A stretch of 64,000 bases of DNA from Hebobacterum sp964559435 (GTDB lineage: Bacteria > Armatimonadota > Hebobacteria > Hebobacterales > Hebobacteraceae), in NCBI GenBank assembly GCA_964559435.1, contig CAZLHI010000006.1, positions 1 to 64,000 on the forward strand. The letters are read 5' to 3'. The notes under the pieces were generated by a model. It was given only the letters and a program-made list of their open reading frames with translations, was not told the origin of the DNA and did no database searches. This document shows, piece after piece, positions 16,297-24,891 of the stretch; within the stretch, counting starts at the first letter, position 1; every line of letters starts with the position of its first letter. A program made the position numbers and the translations under genes.

Positions 16297-17178
16297 TCAC
16301 GATTCCTTCAGGGGTACGAAGCCCAATTCCTTTACTATCGCCTGGCCTTCAGACCCCTTGATCCAGTCCAGGTACTCCTTCACGACCCCGCTGGGCTCGC
16401 CGTTCGTGTAGCAGTACAGCGCCCGCGAGATCGCATAGCTGCCGTCCATTACGTTCTCGAGAGTGGCGGTCACCGACTCTCCGCCGCCGAGTGGCGTCAC
16501 CGAGAGCACTTTCACGGTCTCGTCTAGGTAGCCAAGGCCGACATATCCGATGGCGGTCTTGGTCTGCGCGACGAGAGCCAGCACGCCCTGGTTGGAGGTC
16601 TGCTTGAGAGCAGAGGGGGCGTAGTCCCGGCTCTTGTCCTTGCCGCGGAGAGTGATCACCAGCTCCTTGAAGGCCTCGTACGTTCCCGAGGCCGAGTCCC
16701 GGCACACCACCTGAATCTGGCCCATGCCGCGGGCGCCAATGGCGCCCCAGTCGGTGATCTGCCCGGAGAAGACGGCCGACAGATCCTCGACGGAGGTCGT
16801 GTCGAGCGGGTTGGAGGGATGGAGGATCACCGCGATGCCGTCATAGGCCACCACATGCTCGACGGGATCGACGCCGGCGGCCCTCGCCTGCTCCACCTCT
16901 TTGCCCTTGATCTCGCGGGAGGAGTTGGCGATGTCGGCCGAGCCGCTGATCAGCGCCTTGATCCCCGTGCCTGAGCCACCTCCGGAGAGCGCGATCTCGA
17001 CCTCCGGGTGTTCCCTGTTGAAGGCCGCCCGCCACTTGTCGGCCAACGGCAGCACGGTCGTGGAGCCGATCTGACTGGTCGTCCGTTCCGGCGCGCCGCA
17101 TCCCGCCACAAACAGCGCAAAGCCGACGGCCAAGCATGCTGTCACTGCAACGCAGTTCTGCACCCGCCGTCTCTTCAT
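16297..17178 (-). CDS. pstS: Phosphate-binding lipoprotein PstS
   Basis: A 293-residue periplasmic binding protein, here a lipoprotein: hydrophobic signal with lipobox VAGC and Cys at residue 27. Phosphate-binding segments are IGSTTVLPLA, SGGGSGTGIKAL, ADIANSSREI and the RDSASGTYEAF loop. The length is slightly short compared with 320-350 for many PstS. It is the first gene of the operon, and the 240 bases upstream should hold the promoter, though I could not recognise a Pho box there. Confidence 0.95.
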   Translation of the reverse strand: MKRRRVQNCVAVTACLAVGFALFVAGCGAPERTTSQIGSTTVLPLADKWRAAFNREHPEVEIALSGGGSGTGIKALISGSADIANSSREIKGKEVEQARAAGVDPVEHVVAYDGIAVILHPSNPLDTTSVEDLSAVFSGQITDWGAIGARGMGQIQVVCRDSASGTYEAFKELVITLRGKDKSRDYAPSALKQTSNQGVLALVAQTKTAIGYVGLGYLDETVKVLSVTPLGGGESVTATLENVMDGSYAISRALYCYTNGEPSGVVKEYLDWIKGSEGQAIVKELGFVPLKES

Positions 17179-17419
17179 CTAGTTCCTCCTTCGCGTTTGC
17201 CGCAACGGCCTGATGCGGCCCGCTCGCCAGGGGCTTAGCCGTTGCTGGCATTCGTGCCTGCCCTCAATTGGCACCATCTCCGCCTCTGCCAGCACCCACT
17301 CGACTTACCCTCAGCCGCGCCTCCTGGGGTCCGAGCCTGAAGCGAGTGCACGCTCATCACGACAGGGAAGCTGCTCGTAATGATCGAATCCGTGAGCAGG
17401 AAGAGAGGGAGGAAACCCA

Positions 17420-17950
17420 ATGGATCTCTTCGAGGCCATCGCCAAGCGCGCTTCCACTCGCGAGCTGCAGCCGACCGACGTTCCGGAGGGCGACCTGGAG
17501 CGGATTCTCGACGCGGGCCGCCGCGCGCCCTCAGGGCGCAATCGCCAGCCCATCGAGTTCATCGTGATCCGCGACGCGGACACCATCAAGAAGCTGTCGA
17601 AGGCCCAGGACTGCATCGCCGATGTGTCGGTGCTGATCGCAGTCTGCGCGGACCCGGAAAAGTCCGAGTTCTGGCTTGAGGACGTGGCCGCCGCCACCGA
17701 GAACATGCTGCTGGCCATCACCGCCCTCGGCTACGCCAGCGTCTGGATCGAAGGAACGCTCCTGCGAGCAGAGGCCGATCACAAGAAGCTGTTGGGCGTG
17801 CCCGACAGCATGCGGCTGATGGTCGTGCTGCCGGTTGGCGCGCCGGCCAAGGCGCCGGCCCAGGCCCAGAAACGGCCCTTGAAGGAGATGGTGCACTGGG
17901 AGCGCTACGGGGACCTAGGGCAGCAGCTGACGTTGCCCGGCGGCACATGA
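17420..17950 (+). CDS. Nitroreductase-family flavoprotein
   Basis: A 176-residue FMN-dependent oxidoreductase of the short nitroreductase type: MDLFEAIAKRASTRELQPTD, RAPSGRNRQPIEFIVIRD (phosphate-binding Arg and Ser), AAATENMLLAITALGYASVWIEG (dimer helix and FMN contacts), and LGVPDSMRLMVVLPVGAP. ATG 17420 is preceded by ggaggaaaccca, a strong ribosome binding site. It stands alone between divergent pstS and convergent cysK. The substrate is unknown; a paralogue of similar size lies at 54023-54538. Confidence 0.9.
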   Translation: MDLFEAIAKRASTRELQPTDVPEGDLERILDAGRRAPSGRNRQPIEFIVIRDADTIKKLSKAQDCIADVSVLIAVCADPEKSEFWLEDVAAATENMLLAITALGYASVWIEGTLLRAEADHKKLLGVPDSMRLMVVLPVGAPAKAPAQAQKRPLKEMVHWERYGDLGQQLTLPGGT

Positions 17951-17953
17951 TTC

Positions 17954-18841
17954 CTAGAGCAGCGCCGTGCTGAAGTACCGCTCCGCGCGGTCGGGAAGCA
18001 CCGTGACGATGTTGCCCTCGCGCTTCTTGGCGAGCTGCTGGGCCGCCCACACGTTCGCGCCGGAGGAGATGCCGACCAGGAGCCCGTAGTCGCGGCCTAG
18101 TTCTCGCGTCGTCTCGACCGCCTCGTCGTCGCTCACCTCGACGACCTCGTCCACGAGCGAGACGTCCAACACAGCCGGGATGAAGCCGTCGCCAATACCT
18201 TGGATCTGATGCAGGCCCGGCTCATGACCGAGGAGAGCGGACACGTCCTTCGGCTCTACTGCCACCAGCCGCGCTTCCGGCCTCCGCTCCCTCAGGAACT
18301 TCCCTACTCCCTGCAGCGTGCCCCCACTGCCCACGCCCGCGACGAAGCAGTCGATCTCGCCTCGCATCTGGCGCCAGATCTCATGTGCCGTTTCCTCATA
18401 ATGGACGCGCGGGTTGTCTGGGTTCTCGAACTGCTGCGGGACGAACACCCGCGGGTCCTCCGCCGCCATCTGCCGAACGCGTTCGACCGCGCCTGCAATG
18501 CCCTCCTCGTCCGGAGTCAACACCAGCTCTGCCCCTAGCGCACGAATCAGCTTCTTGCGCTCTTCGCTCATGCCCTCAGGCATCACGATCCTGACTTGGT
18601 AGCCCTTCAGCTTCCCGACAAGTGCCACGCCGATGCCGGTGTTGCCCGACGACGGCTCGACGATGATGGAATCAGCCTTCAGGAGTCCGTCCCGCTCCCC
18701 TCCCTCGATCATGGCAAGAGCCACCCGGTCTTTGATGCTGCCGCCCGGGTTCAGGAACTCCGCCTTCGCGTAGATGTTGCCGCCGCGGAGCTGCACCATC
18801 GGCGTGTTCCCGATGAGATCGAGGATGTTGTCGGTTACCAT
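17954..18841 (-). CDS. cysK: Cysteine synthase (O-acetylserine sulfhydrylase)
   Basis: A 295-residue PLP enzyme that joins sulfide to O-acetylserine. The PLP lysine is K37 in NPGGSIKDR, the substrate loop is EPSSGNTGIGVAL, the phosphate cradle is AGVGSGGTLQGVGKFL, and the C-terminal serine loop is GISSGANVWAA. Length and spacing fit CysK/CysM; CysK is preferred from the overall pattern, but a CysM-like or related O-phosphoserine enzyme is possible. It is convergent with the nitroreductase (three bases apart) and divergent from the 19039 gene. Confidence 0.92.
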   Translation of the reverse strand: MVTDNILDLIGNTPMVQLRGGNIYAKAEFLNPGGSIKDRVALAMIEGGERDGLLKADSIIVEPSSGNTGIGVALVGKLKGYQVRIVMPEGMSEERKKLIRALGAELVLTPDEEGIAGAVERVRQMAAEDPRVFVPQQFENPDNPRVHYEETAHEIWRQMRGEIDCFVAGVGSGGTLQGVGKFLRERRPEARLVAVEPKDVSALLGHEPGLHQIQGIGDGFIPAVLDVSLVDEVVEVSDDEAVETTRELGRDYGLLVGISSGANVWAAQQLAKKREGNIVTVLPDRAERYFSTALL

Positions 18842-19038
18842 ACGCCCGCCTCAGCCAAGCGAACCTTGTGTCTGGAGATTCGCTTCGGGCGGGACTGCCC
18901 CCTTTCCGCGGGGGCGCAGCGCAGCCATCCCCTGCACCCCCTCCAACTGATGACGCTTCACCATACGGTGTAACGCTCCCGGCAGGAGCCCTCCGCAGAG
19001 CCGCCGAATCCAGTCCTCGACCCGGCGGGAGGCACCAA

Positions 19039-19350
19039 GTGAACACGTTTCGGCTCGTCCGCCTCTTGCGCACCCTGTCTTCCGAGATCTACGTCGTCTG
19101 GCGAGGCGGCCAGCGCATCGGCCAGGCCGACATACATTACGCCGATAGCTCCGTGCAGGCCGACCTGTTGCTCGAGTCGGCGCTCGACGAAGAGGAGCAG
19201 AACGATCTCATGCGCCAGCTCGACGAGGATGTTGTTTCCTCCTATCTGCCGAGCTTCGACCGCGACCAGTTCATCGTGACGATCTTCGTCGGCCGCGAAG
19301 TTGACTCGCTCAACTACCCGCCGGGAGCCGACGAGATCAATGGGAACTGA
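19039..19350 (+). CDS. Small conserved-looking hypothetical protein
   Basis: A 103-residue acidic protein. The start is GTG 19039 with GGAGG seven bases upstream; the open frame continues 5' without support. Sequence features are IYVVWRGGQRIGQADIHYA, LDEEEQNDLMRQLDEDVVSSY and FDRDQFIVTIFVGREVDSL, a compact alpha/beta pattern without signal or membrane segment. I do not know the family. It ends 9 bases before the ABC permease gene at 19360 and may be cotranscribed with it. Confidence 0.65.
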   Translation: MNTFRLVRLLRTLSSEIYVVWRGGQRIGQADIHYADSSVQADLLLESALDEEEQNDLMRQLDEDVVSSYLPSFDRDQFIVTIFVGREVDSLNYPPGADEINGN

Positions 19351-19359
19351 TCCTTCCCT

Positions 19360-20358
19360 ATGGCTCAGCTAGCCCAGCCACGGCCGGCGACTGCCCCCTC
19401 ACCGGGCCGCCGCCGCGCCCCGTTTCTCCAGGCTCTGCCCTTCCTCATCCCGAACCTGGTCGGCTTCCTCCTCTTCACATTTCTGCCTGTGATGGCGTGT
19501 TTCGCGCTGAGCCTTGCTCACTACCGCCTGGCACCGATAGACAGCTTCGCAGACTTCCGCGAGCAGATCCGCTTCGTTGGACTCCAGAACTTCGCGCGGC
19601 TCCTCGGCTTCGGCCGCGAGGACGGTCGCCTTGTCGCAAACGATCCCCTGTTCTGGCGCTACCTCGGCAACACGCTCTTCCTCATGCTCGGCATCCCTCT
19701 CTCCATCGCGGGCTCCCTGTTGTTGGCGCTGCTGCTCAACCAGCGCCTCCGCGGGATCACGATCTTCAGGACGATCTACTTTCTCCCGACTGTATCTTCG
19801 GCGGTGGCGGTGTGCATCGTGTGGAAGTGGATCTTCCACCAGCAGCCCAATGAGATCGGCCTGCTCAACAGCGTGCTTATGAACATGGGCATCGCCAATC
19901 CGCCCGATTGGCTCGGCACCATGCAGTGGGCGAAGCCCGCCTTCATCATCATGGTGCTGTGGCTGTCGGTGGGCGGGTACAACTGCGTGCTCTACCTGGC
20001 CGGCCTTCAGGGAATCCCGCAGGAACTCTACGAGGCGGCCGATCTCGACGGCGCGGGCCCGTGGGCGCGGCTGCGCCACATCACCTGGCCGCTGCTCTCG
20101 CCGACGACGTTCTTCGTCGTCACCATGAGCGTTATCGCCGGCCTCCAAGGCAGCTTCCTCTTCACCGCGGCTTTCCTCATGACGGCCGGCGGCCCGGCGG
20201 GAGCCACTACCACGCTCATGCTCTACATCTACAACTACGCCATTGCGTGGCACCAGCTTGGTTACGCCTCCGCCATCGCGGCCGTGCTCTTCCTCCTCGT
20301 CTTCACCTTCACGCTCATCAACTGGCGCTATGGCCAACGGCTGGTCCATTACTCATGA
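19360..20358 (+). CDS. Sugar-type ABC transporter permease (MalF/UgpA-like)
   Basis: A 332-residue inner-membrane permease of the carbohydrate uptake (CUT1) type. It has a Pro/Arg-rich cytoplasmic start, about six helices (LIPNLVGFLLFTFLPVMACF, NTLFLMLGIPLSIAGSLLLALLL, FRTIYFLPTVSSAVAVCIVW, and three more), and the EAA loop EAADLDGAGPWARLRHITWP at about 227-246, which contacts the ATPase. The stop overlaps the start of the next permease (ATGA). No solute-binding protein or ATPase is adjacent, so they must be encoded elsewhere. The substrate is unknown. Confidence 0.92.
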   Translation: MAQLAQPRPATAPSPGRRRAPFLQALPFLIPNLVGFLLFTFLPVMACFALSLAHYRLAPIDSFADFREQIRFVGLQNFARLLGFGREDGRLVANDPLFWRYLGNTLFLMLGIPLSIAGSLLLALLLNQRLRGITIFRTIYFLPTVSSAVAVCIVWKWIFHQQPNEIGLLNSVLMNMGIANPPDWLGTMQWAKPAFIIMVLWLSVGGYNCVLYLAGLQGIPQELYEAADLDGAGPWARLRHITWPLLSPTTFFVVTMSVIAGLQGSFLFTAAFLMTAGGPAGATTTLMLYIYNYAIAWHQLGYASAIAAVLFLLVFTFTLINWRYGQRLVHYS

Positions 20359-21440
20359 GGACTCCGGCTCCGCCAACTCGGTCCCGCCATCGTCTCACAG
20401 TCGCAGCGACCTACGCAGTGCTGACGGCGATCGGCGTGACCATGCTGGTTCCGTTCGCGTGGATGGTCTCGACATCGATCAAGGCCCCTGCCTACGCGGT
20501 CGAGTTCCCGCCGCGCTGGATGCCCACCGAACCGGTCACGGTCGAGATCGCCGGCCGGGAGTGCCGCCTTGCCGAGGTCGTCGGCCAGCCCGACCTTCGG
20601 GTGGCCGTCGTCAGATACTCGCCCGAAGGAGCGCACGTACAGGCTGTCTCGCCTTCATCGCGCGCCGGCGAGGGGCTGGTGCTGCCGGAGGAGGAGCTGC
20701 GGGCGGTCCGAGAGGTCCGGTTCCACTGGGAGAACTACGCGCAGGCCTGGCGCGCCCGCGGCATGCGTGTGCGGGAGGCGTTCTTCGGTCTGCTGAAGGA
20801 TGTCGATTGCTTCCTCGTCTTCTACCTCAACTCGATCATCGTGACCGTCTGCATCACCCTCGGCACCGTTCTCACCAGCTCGCTGGCCGCCTTCGCCTTC
20901 GCGCGGCTGCGCTTCCCGGGACGCGATTCGATCTTCCTCGGCTATCTCGCCACCCTCATGGTGCCGGCCATCGTCATCATGCTCCCCGTCTACGCGCTGC
21001 TCAGCAACCTGCGCATGACGAATACCTACGCGGCCCTCATCTTCCCGCCGATGTTCTCCGCCTATGGCACCTTCCTGCTGCGGCAGTTCTTCATGACCAT
21101 CCCCCGCGAGCTGGAGGACGCGGCCGTCATCGACGGGGCCTCGCCCTTCGCGGTCTATCGGCATATCATCATGCCGCTGTCGAAGCCGGCCCTCGCCACC
21201 CTCACCACCTTCGTCTTCCTCCACTCCTGGAACGACTTCCTCTGGCCGCTCATGGTGGTGGATCGCCTCGCCCTCAAGACCCTCCCCATCGGCCTCGCCC
21301 ACTTCCAGGACTCCTACACCACCGAGTACCACCTCCTCATGGCCGCCTCCGTCATCGTCATGATCCCCGTGCTCATCGTCTTCGCGATCGGCCAGCGCTA
21401 CTTCGTAAGAGGAATCGCCCTGAGCGGGATGAAGGGGTGA
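20355..21440 (+). CDS. Sugar-type ABC transporter permease (MalG/UgpE-like)
   Basis: A 361-residue partner permease. ATG 20355 overlaps the previous stop (ATGA). After the first helix (YAVLTAIGVTMLVPFAWMV) there is an unusually long periplasmic insertion, roughly residues 50-125 (VTVEIAGRECRLAEVVG to VREVRFHWENYAQ), before the canonical NYAQAW segment. The rest is standard: NSIIVTVCITLGTVL, AFAFARLRFPG, EAA loop EDAAVIDGASPFAVYRHIIMP, LHSWNDFLWPL, and the ending YFVRGIALSGMKG typical of MalG-like proteins. The insertion makes it about 80 residues longer than usual. Confidence 0.92.
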   Translation: MRTPAPPTRSRHRLTVAATYAVLTAIGVTMLVPFAWMVSTSIKAPAYAVEFPPRWMPTEPVTVEIAGRECRLAEVVGQPDLRVAVVRYSPEGAHVQAVSPSSRAGEGLVLPEEELRAVREVRFHWENYAQAWRARGMRVREAFFGLLKDVDCFLVFYLNSIIVTVCITLGTVLTSSLAAFAFARLRFPGRDSIFLGYLATLMVPAIVIMLPVYALLSNLRMTNTYAALIFPPMFSAYGTFLLRQFFMTIPRELEDAAVIDGASPFAVYRHIIMPLSKPALATLTTFVFLHSWNDFLWPLMVVDRLALKTLPIGLAHFQDSYTTEYHLLMAASVIVMIPVLIVFAIGQRYFVRGIALSGMKG

Positions 21441-21583
21441 GGGTGGCAGCGGGACCACAGATGAATGCGGATAGACACGGGTGACCATTGCTCAGCAGGG
21501 GAGACTGCCCCTGCCATGCCTTGCTTTGCGCAGGAGACACGTTTCCGCCCTGCGATAAGCTAAGCTACGGAGGGGATCCTAAC

Positions 21584-22093
21584 GTGGACACAACGACCTG
21601 CCCTTACTGCAAACAGTCGATTCCAGCCGACAGCCGGAAGTGTCCGCACTGCCGGGAATGGGTGGATCGGAAGTTCCTGGTTAAGCGGACCGCTAAGTGG
21701 GCTATCCCCCTTGCGATCTTGTGGCTGGCCATCGCCTTCGTCCCGATGTCGCTCATGGAACGCGCGATGCTTCGAGAGAAGAAGTTCTGGCAGCAGCCAG
21801 ACGCCATCGAGGTTCTGAGCCACCAGGTCGGTCAGGGCGAGGAAGGCGGGCTCTGCGTCGTTGGCACGATGAAGAATGTCAGTGCCACCCCTTGGGACTC
21901 CGTAACCGTTCAGGTCGACTACTTCGATTCGACGGGCGCGCTCGTCGATACGAGCCAGGACTGGTACGGCGAGACGCTCGCCCCAGGTCAGGAGCGCAGT
22001 TTCAAAGTCGTGTTTGAGAAGAAGCGGCAAGGCGTCGAGTACGACCACTATCGTGTCTACGTCGCGGGTGCCGACGACGCGTCCCGGTTCTGA
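21584..22093 (+). CDS. Zinc-ribbon membrane protein with FxLYD-like domain
   Basis: A 169-residue protein starting at GTG 21584 (GGAGGGG eight bases upstream). An N-terminal zinc ribbon CPYC...CPHC (residues about 6-24) is followed by one membrane helix (WAIPLAILWLAIAFVPMSLM) and an extracytoplasmic beta domain (GLCVVGTMKNVSATPWDSVTVQVDYFDS...GQERSFKVVF), which matches the pattern of FxLYD domains. The ribbon would face the cytoplasm. The function is unknown; such proteins are often annotated as zinc-ribbon domain-containing proteins. Confidence 0.78.
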   Translation: MDTTTCPYCKQSIPADSRKCPHCREWVDRKFLVKRTAKWAIPLAILWLAIAFVPMSLMERAMLREKKFWQQPDAIEVLSHQVGQGEEGGLCVVGTMKNVSATPWDSVTVQVDYFDSTGALVDTSQDWYGETLAPGQERSFKVVFEKKRQGVEYDHYRVYVAGADDASRF

Positions 22094-22223
22094 CGCCCAA
22101 CCGCGCATAGGGTAGCCTTGGAGAAATTTCCGCCTGTTCCGGAAGTAAGGCGCCGCAGTCGCCATAGACTCGCGACAGACGTCCCACAAGGGACCCAATC
22201 CCTTCCCACGCAACCTACCTCCC

Positions 22224-22682
22224 ATGACCATCACCAACTGCTCCCTCGACGACTTCGTCCAGATCTTCACCGACATCGCCGACTTCTGGGGACATGACCG
22301 CACGCTCTACCTGCACCATCCCATGTACGTGCGGGAGTTCGGCAACACCGCCTATGTCATCAAGGACGGCGACACTGTCGCCGCCTACCTGTTCGGCCTC
22401 CTCTCCCAGACCCGCCCCGCCGCCTACGTCAAGTTCGTCGCCGTCCGGCCGGCCTACCGCAACCGCGGCTTTGCCCGGCGCCTCTACGAGCATTTCATGA
22501 CCTACGCCGAGGCGCGCGGCTGCACCGAGATACGCGCTATCACCACCCCCTCCAATGCCGACTCCATCGCCTTCCATCGCGCCCTCGGCATGGAGCTTCT
22601 CGGCGAGCCGAATGAAGACGGCCTCGCCGTCGTCAGGGACTACGCCGGCCGCGACCGCGTCGTCTCTCACAAGTCCATCTGA
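22224..22682 (+). CDS. GNAT-family N-acetyltransferase
   Basis: A 152-residue stand-alone GNAT. Strand beta4 is AAYVKFVAVRPAYRNRGFARRL with the acetyl-CoA loop R-N-R-G-F-A, and the C-terminal half is ITTPSNADSIAFHRALGMELLGE, the usual N-terminal acetyltransferase ending (Asn and Tyr/Phe-His-Arg contacts). ATG 22224 has no strong ribosome binding site. The substrate is unknown. Confidence 0.88.
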   Translation: MTITNCSLDDFVQIFTDIADFWGHDRTLYLHHPMYVREFGNTAYVIKDGDTVAAYLFGLLSQTRPAAYVKFVAVRPAYRNRGFARRLYEHFMTYAEARGCTEIRAITTPSNADSIAFHRALGMELLGEPNEDGLAVVRDYAGRDRVVSHKSI

Positions 22683-22716
22683 CGGCCCGCCATGGCCACG
22701 ACGCTGAGCCAGTCAT

Positions 22717-22759
22717 GGGCAGGAGACGAAGCCGCCCGAGGCGGCCGAGACTCCTGCCC
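22717..22759. repeat. REP-like compound hairpin
   Basis: A symmetric structure: outer arms gggcaggag (22717-22725) and ctcctgccc (22751-22759), five-base bulges on both sides, inner arms gccgcc (22731-22736) and ggcggc (22740-22745), loop cga. The design resembles repetitive extragenic palindromes. It sits inside a stretch without an intact gene. Confidence 0.65.
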
Positions 22760-22800
22760 CACGAACGTTCGAGACGCGCAGTCTATGCTCGAAGACCGCG

Positions 22801-22971
22801 GCGGGCGAGTGGGCGCTGGCGGAGTTCGGCGGGGAGTGGGAGTCCCTCATCCGTAGTGCCCTCGATGCGTACGCTTCAGGGACCGCCGAAACAAGCGAGG
22901 ATGACGATGAGCTCCGCTCCTTCGAGCGGCGCTGCGTGGCATACATCGGGGAACGCGACCCCGACGCGTGA
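22801..22971 (+). pseudogene. Possible 3' remnant of a gene
   Basis: A frame ending with TGA at 22969-22971 encodes an acidic, protein-like segment (EWALAEFGGEWESLIRSALD, TSEDDDELRSFERRCVAYIG). It is open back to a stop at 22705 but contains no ATG, GTG or TTG. The codons favour G or C at position three, as in neighbouring real genes. It may be a 5'-truncated gene whose beginning was lost near the hairpin at 22717-22759. It could also be chance. Confidence 0.35.
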
Positions 22972-23012
22972 CTCACACCTCGGCGCCAGCGCGTCACCCG
23001 CTATCCTACCCC

Positions 23013-23573
23013 CTACATCCCCAGCATCTTCACACCCAACCCCATGAGCACCAAGCCGCCCAACAGCTCGGCCTTGCGGCCGAGCCACTGCTCTGCGCGA
23101 ACTCCGATCTTGGCCCCGAGGAACGTGATCGCCGCCGTGATGCCGCCGATCATCGGGCAGGCCAGCCACAGGTTCGCCCCGGCCATCCGCATACTCATGC
23201 CCGCGCCGAACGCATCGATGCTGGTCGCCACGCTCAGGCCGAGCAGCGCGACCCCCCACGAGGGGTCGAAGCTCGCCTCATCGGGTTGTCGAGATTCATC
23301 TCTCCAATGCCGCACTGCCTCAATGACCATTCTGAGGCCGATGAGCTCAAGCAGCCCGAAGGCGACCCAGTGGTCGTACTCACGCACGTAGACATAGAAG
23401 AGGGAACCCACCAGCGCTCCCAGCACGGGCATTCCCGCCTGGAAGCCCCCGAAGGCCAGCGAGAGGCGTATTGCGCCGAGCCTCGGGCAGCACCGCGGCC
23501 CGGCCGAGGCGGCCACCGAGAAGGCGTCCATGGCAAGCGCGACCGCAAGAAGGCTGACCTCTAGCGTACTCAA
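23013..23573 (-). CDS. mntP: Manganese efflux pump MntP
   Basis: A 186-residue inner-membrane protein of the MntP (DUF204) family that exports Mn(II). The two inverted halves show the paired Asp motifs AMDAFSVAASAG (near 14-25) and ATSIDAFGAGMSM (near 114-126), plus LSLAFGGFQAGMPVLG and ITFLGAKIG. Six helices are expected. mntP is often controlled by a yybP-ykoY riboswitch; I did not recognise one in the 140 bases upstream. Confidence 0.93.
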   Translation of the reverse strand: MSTLEVSLLAVALAMDAFSVAASAGPRCCPRLGAIRLSLAFGGFQAGMPVLGALVGSLFYVYVREYDHWVAFGLLELIGLRMVIEAVRHWRDESRQPDEASFDPSWGVALLGLSVATSIDAFGAGMSMRMAGANLWLACPMIGGITAAITFLGAKIGVRAEQWLGRKAELLGGLVLMGLGVKMLGM

Positions 23574-23656
23574 CTGAACGGCACTCCCGGAACGACAGAC
23601 CTCCCATCATAAGGGAATCCGGGGCCTCCGGGCAAGCTTGCGCGCAGGCCCGGATG

Positions 23657-23676
23657 AGGAGGAGCTTGCTCCTCCT
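23657..23676. repeat. 20-base hairpin between mntP and the 23718 gene
   Basis: aggaggagc (23657-23665) and gctcctcct (23668-23676) are perfect inverted copies with two bases between them, followed on the plus strand by atcagaacacttttt. It lies between divergent genes, so it is more likely a REP-like element or regulatory palindrome than a terminator. Confidence 0.5.
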
Positions 23677-23717
23677 ATCAGAACACTTTTTCAGAAACCA
23701 ATCCTGGAGACATCCCC

Positions 23718-24857
23718 ATGGCCCGCAAGAAGCAGCACAAGCAGCGCCGCAAGAAGGGCGGCAAGTCCGGTCACCACCAGCGCCGACCACACACCTCCCC
23801 CTATGACTTGATCCGCGAGGATTTCCAGCGGATGCTCTACACCATGCGCCTGCGCACGACCGAACAGGCGGCAGAGAACATCCTGATGCAGTCGTGCGAG
23901 GGGCACGCGCAGATGGGGCACGGCGCGTTTGCGGGCCGGCGCTTCCCCAACACGGAGATGGACGACATCGTCCGCGCCCTTGGCCGCAACCCCATTGTCG
24001 TGGCCGAGCAGCGCCAGGACCTGATCGACGAGGTCTTCGAATGGACCTCCGGCGCCATCGGCGGGAAGGCGCCGACCACTCTCGTCAACGAGGAGGGAGA
24101 GGGCCTCATAGGGTGCGGGCTGCTGCGCCACATCGCGGTGGACCCACCCGACGTGCTGCGCGGCCTCTACCTGGGCGGACTACGCGATGACTCGGAGCTG
24201 CGCCTTCAAGTGGAGCGACAGACGGGGATCCGAATCGGCGGCGGCCGCATGCGCTTCATCGACACCGAGGTGATGCACGAGATGGGCCTGGACGGCGACC
24301 GGCTCGCCACCGGAGAGCATGCCGACCAAATCGATGCCTACAAGCGAGAAGGCCTGGTCATCGAGGATGCCGGACCGGATGCTCGCGACGAGCGGATCCG
24401 CTACATGTATGTCCGAGACCGCCAGGGGGGCGGCGCCTCCGACGATGCCGCAATCATTGCGGCCGGCAAGCTGTATAAGCTGTCTGTTGCGCTGGGAGTC
24501 TTCCTCGCGGACGCCATCGACACGCTGGAGAAGTTCGTCGTGGACTATGGCGACCAGGACGACGATCTGGCCCGCAATATCGAGCGGGACTTCGACGACT
24601 TGAGTTTCTCGATTGAGGACGTGTATCGGCTCATCTGGCTGAACGCCGTCCCGCCGGAGCAGACCGATAGCGTACCCGACTCCTCCCTGCGCCACCTCCT
24701 GCAGATCGACAAAGGCACGGACCAGACAGCACTTGAGAGCCATCTCGCCTACGTAACGGGCCGTCCCTACTCGCCCATGGTCCTCGGACACGAGGACATC
24801 CCCAACATCGAGTTCTACCAGTGGTTGGAGGCGCGGATGGAGAAATGCCCGATCTGA
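23718..24857 (+). CDS. Unknown protein with a basic N-terminal tail
   Basis: A 379-residue soluble protein. Residues 1-27 are Lys/Arg/His/Gln-rich (ARKKQHKQRRKKGGKSGHHQ), suggesting nucleic-acid binding. The remainder is acidic and helical (EDFQRMLYTMRLRTTEQAAENIL, VALGVFLADAIDTLEKFVVDYG, IERDFDDLSFSIEDVYRLIW). There is no signal peptide, membrane helix or recognisable active site. A ribosome binding site (ctggagac) precedes ATG 23718. It converges on the large ATPase gene at 24892-28839, with 34 bases between stops. I do not recognise the family. Confidence 0.72.
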   Translation: MARKKQHKQRRKKGGKSGHHQRRPHTSPYDLIREDFQRMLYTMRLRTTEQAAENILMQSCEGHAQMGHGAFAGRRFPNTEMDDIVRALGRNPIVVAEQRQDLIDEVFEWTSGAIGGKAPTTLVNEEGEGLIGCGLLRHIAVDPPDVLRGLYLGGLRDDSELRLQVERQTGIRIGGGRMRFIDTEVMHEMGLDGDRLATGEHADQIDAYKREGLVIEDAGPDARDERIRYMYVRDRQGGGASDDAAIIAAGKLYKLSVALGVFLADAIDTLEKFVVDYGDQDDDLARNIERDFDDLSFSIEDVYRLIWLNAVPPEQTDSVPDSSLRHLLQIDKGTDQTALESHLAYVTGRPYSPMVLGHEDIPNIEFYQWLEARMEKCPI

Positions 24858-24891
24858 CAGTGTGATTGGACTTCGAGACGCCCCTCGGGTC

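Noticed and set aside
16243..17419. A Pho box upstream of pstS or between pst genes
   Set aside because: No pair of 7-base direct repeats at 11-base spacing was clear enough to report.
23574..23717. A manganese (yybP-ykoY) riboswitch before mntP
   Set aside because: The family often has one, but the conserved loops were not recognisable here; a covariance search would decide.
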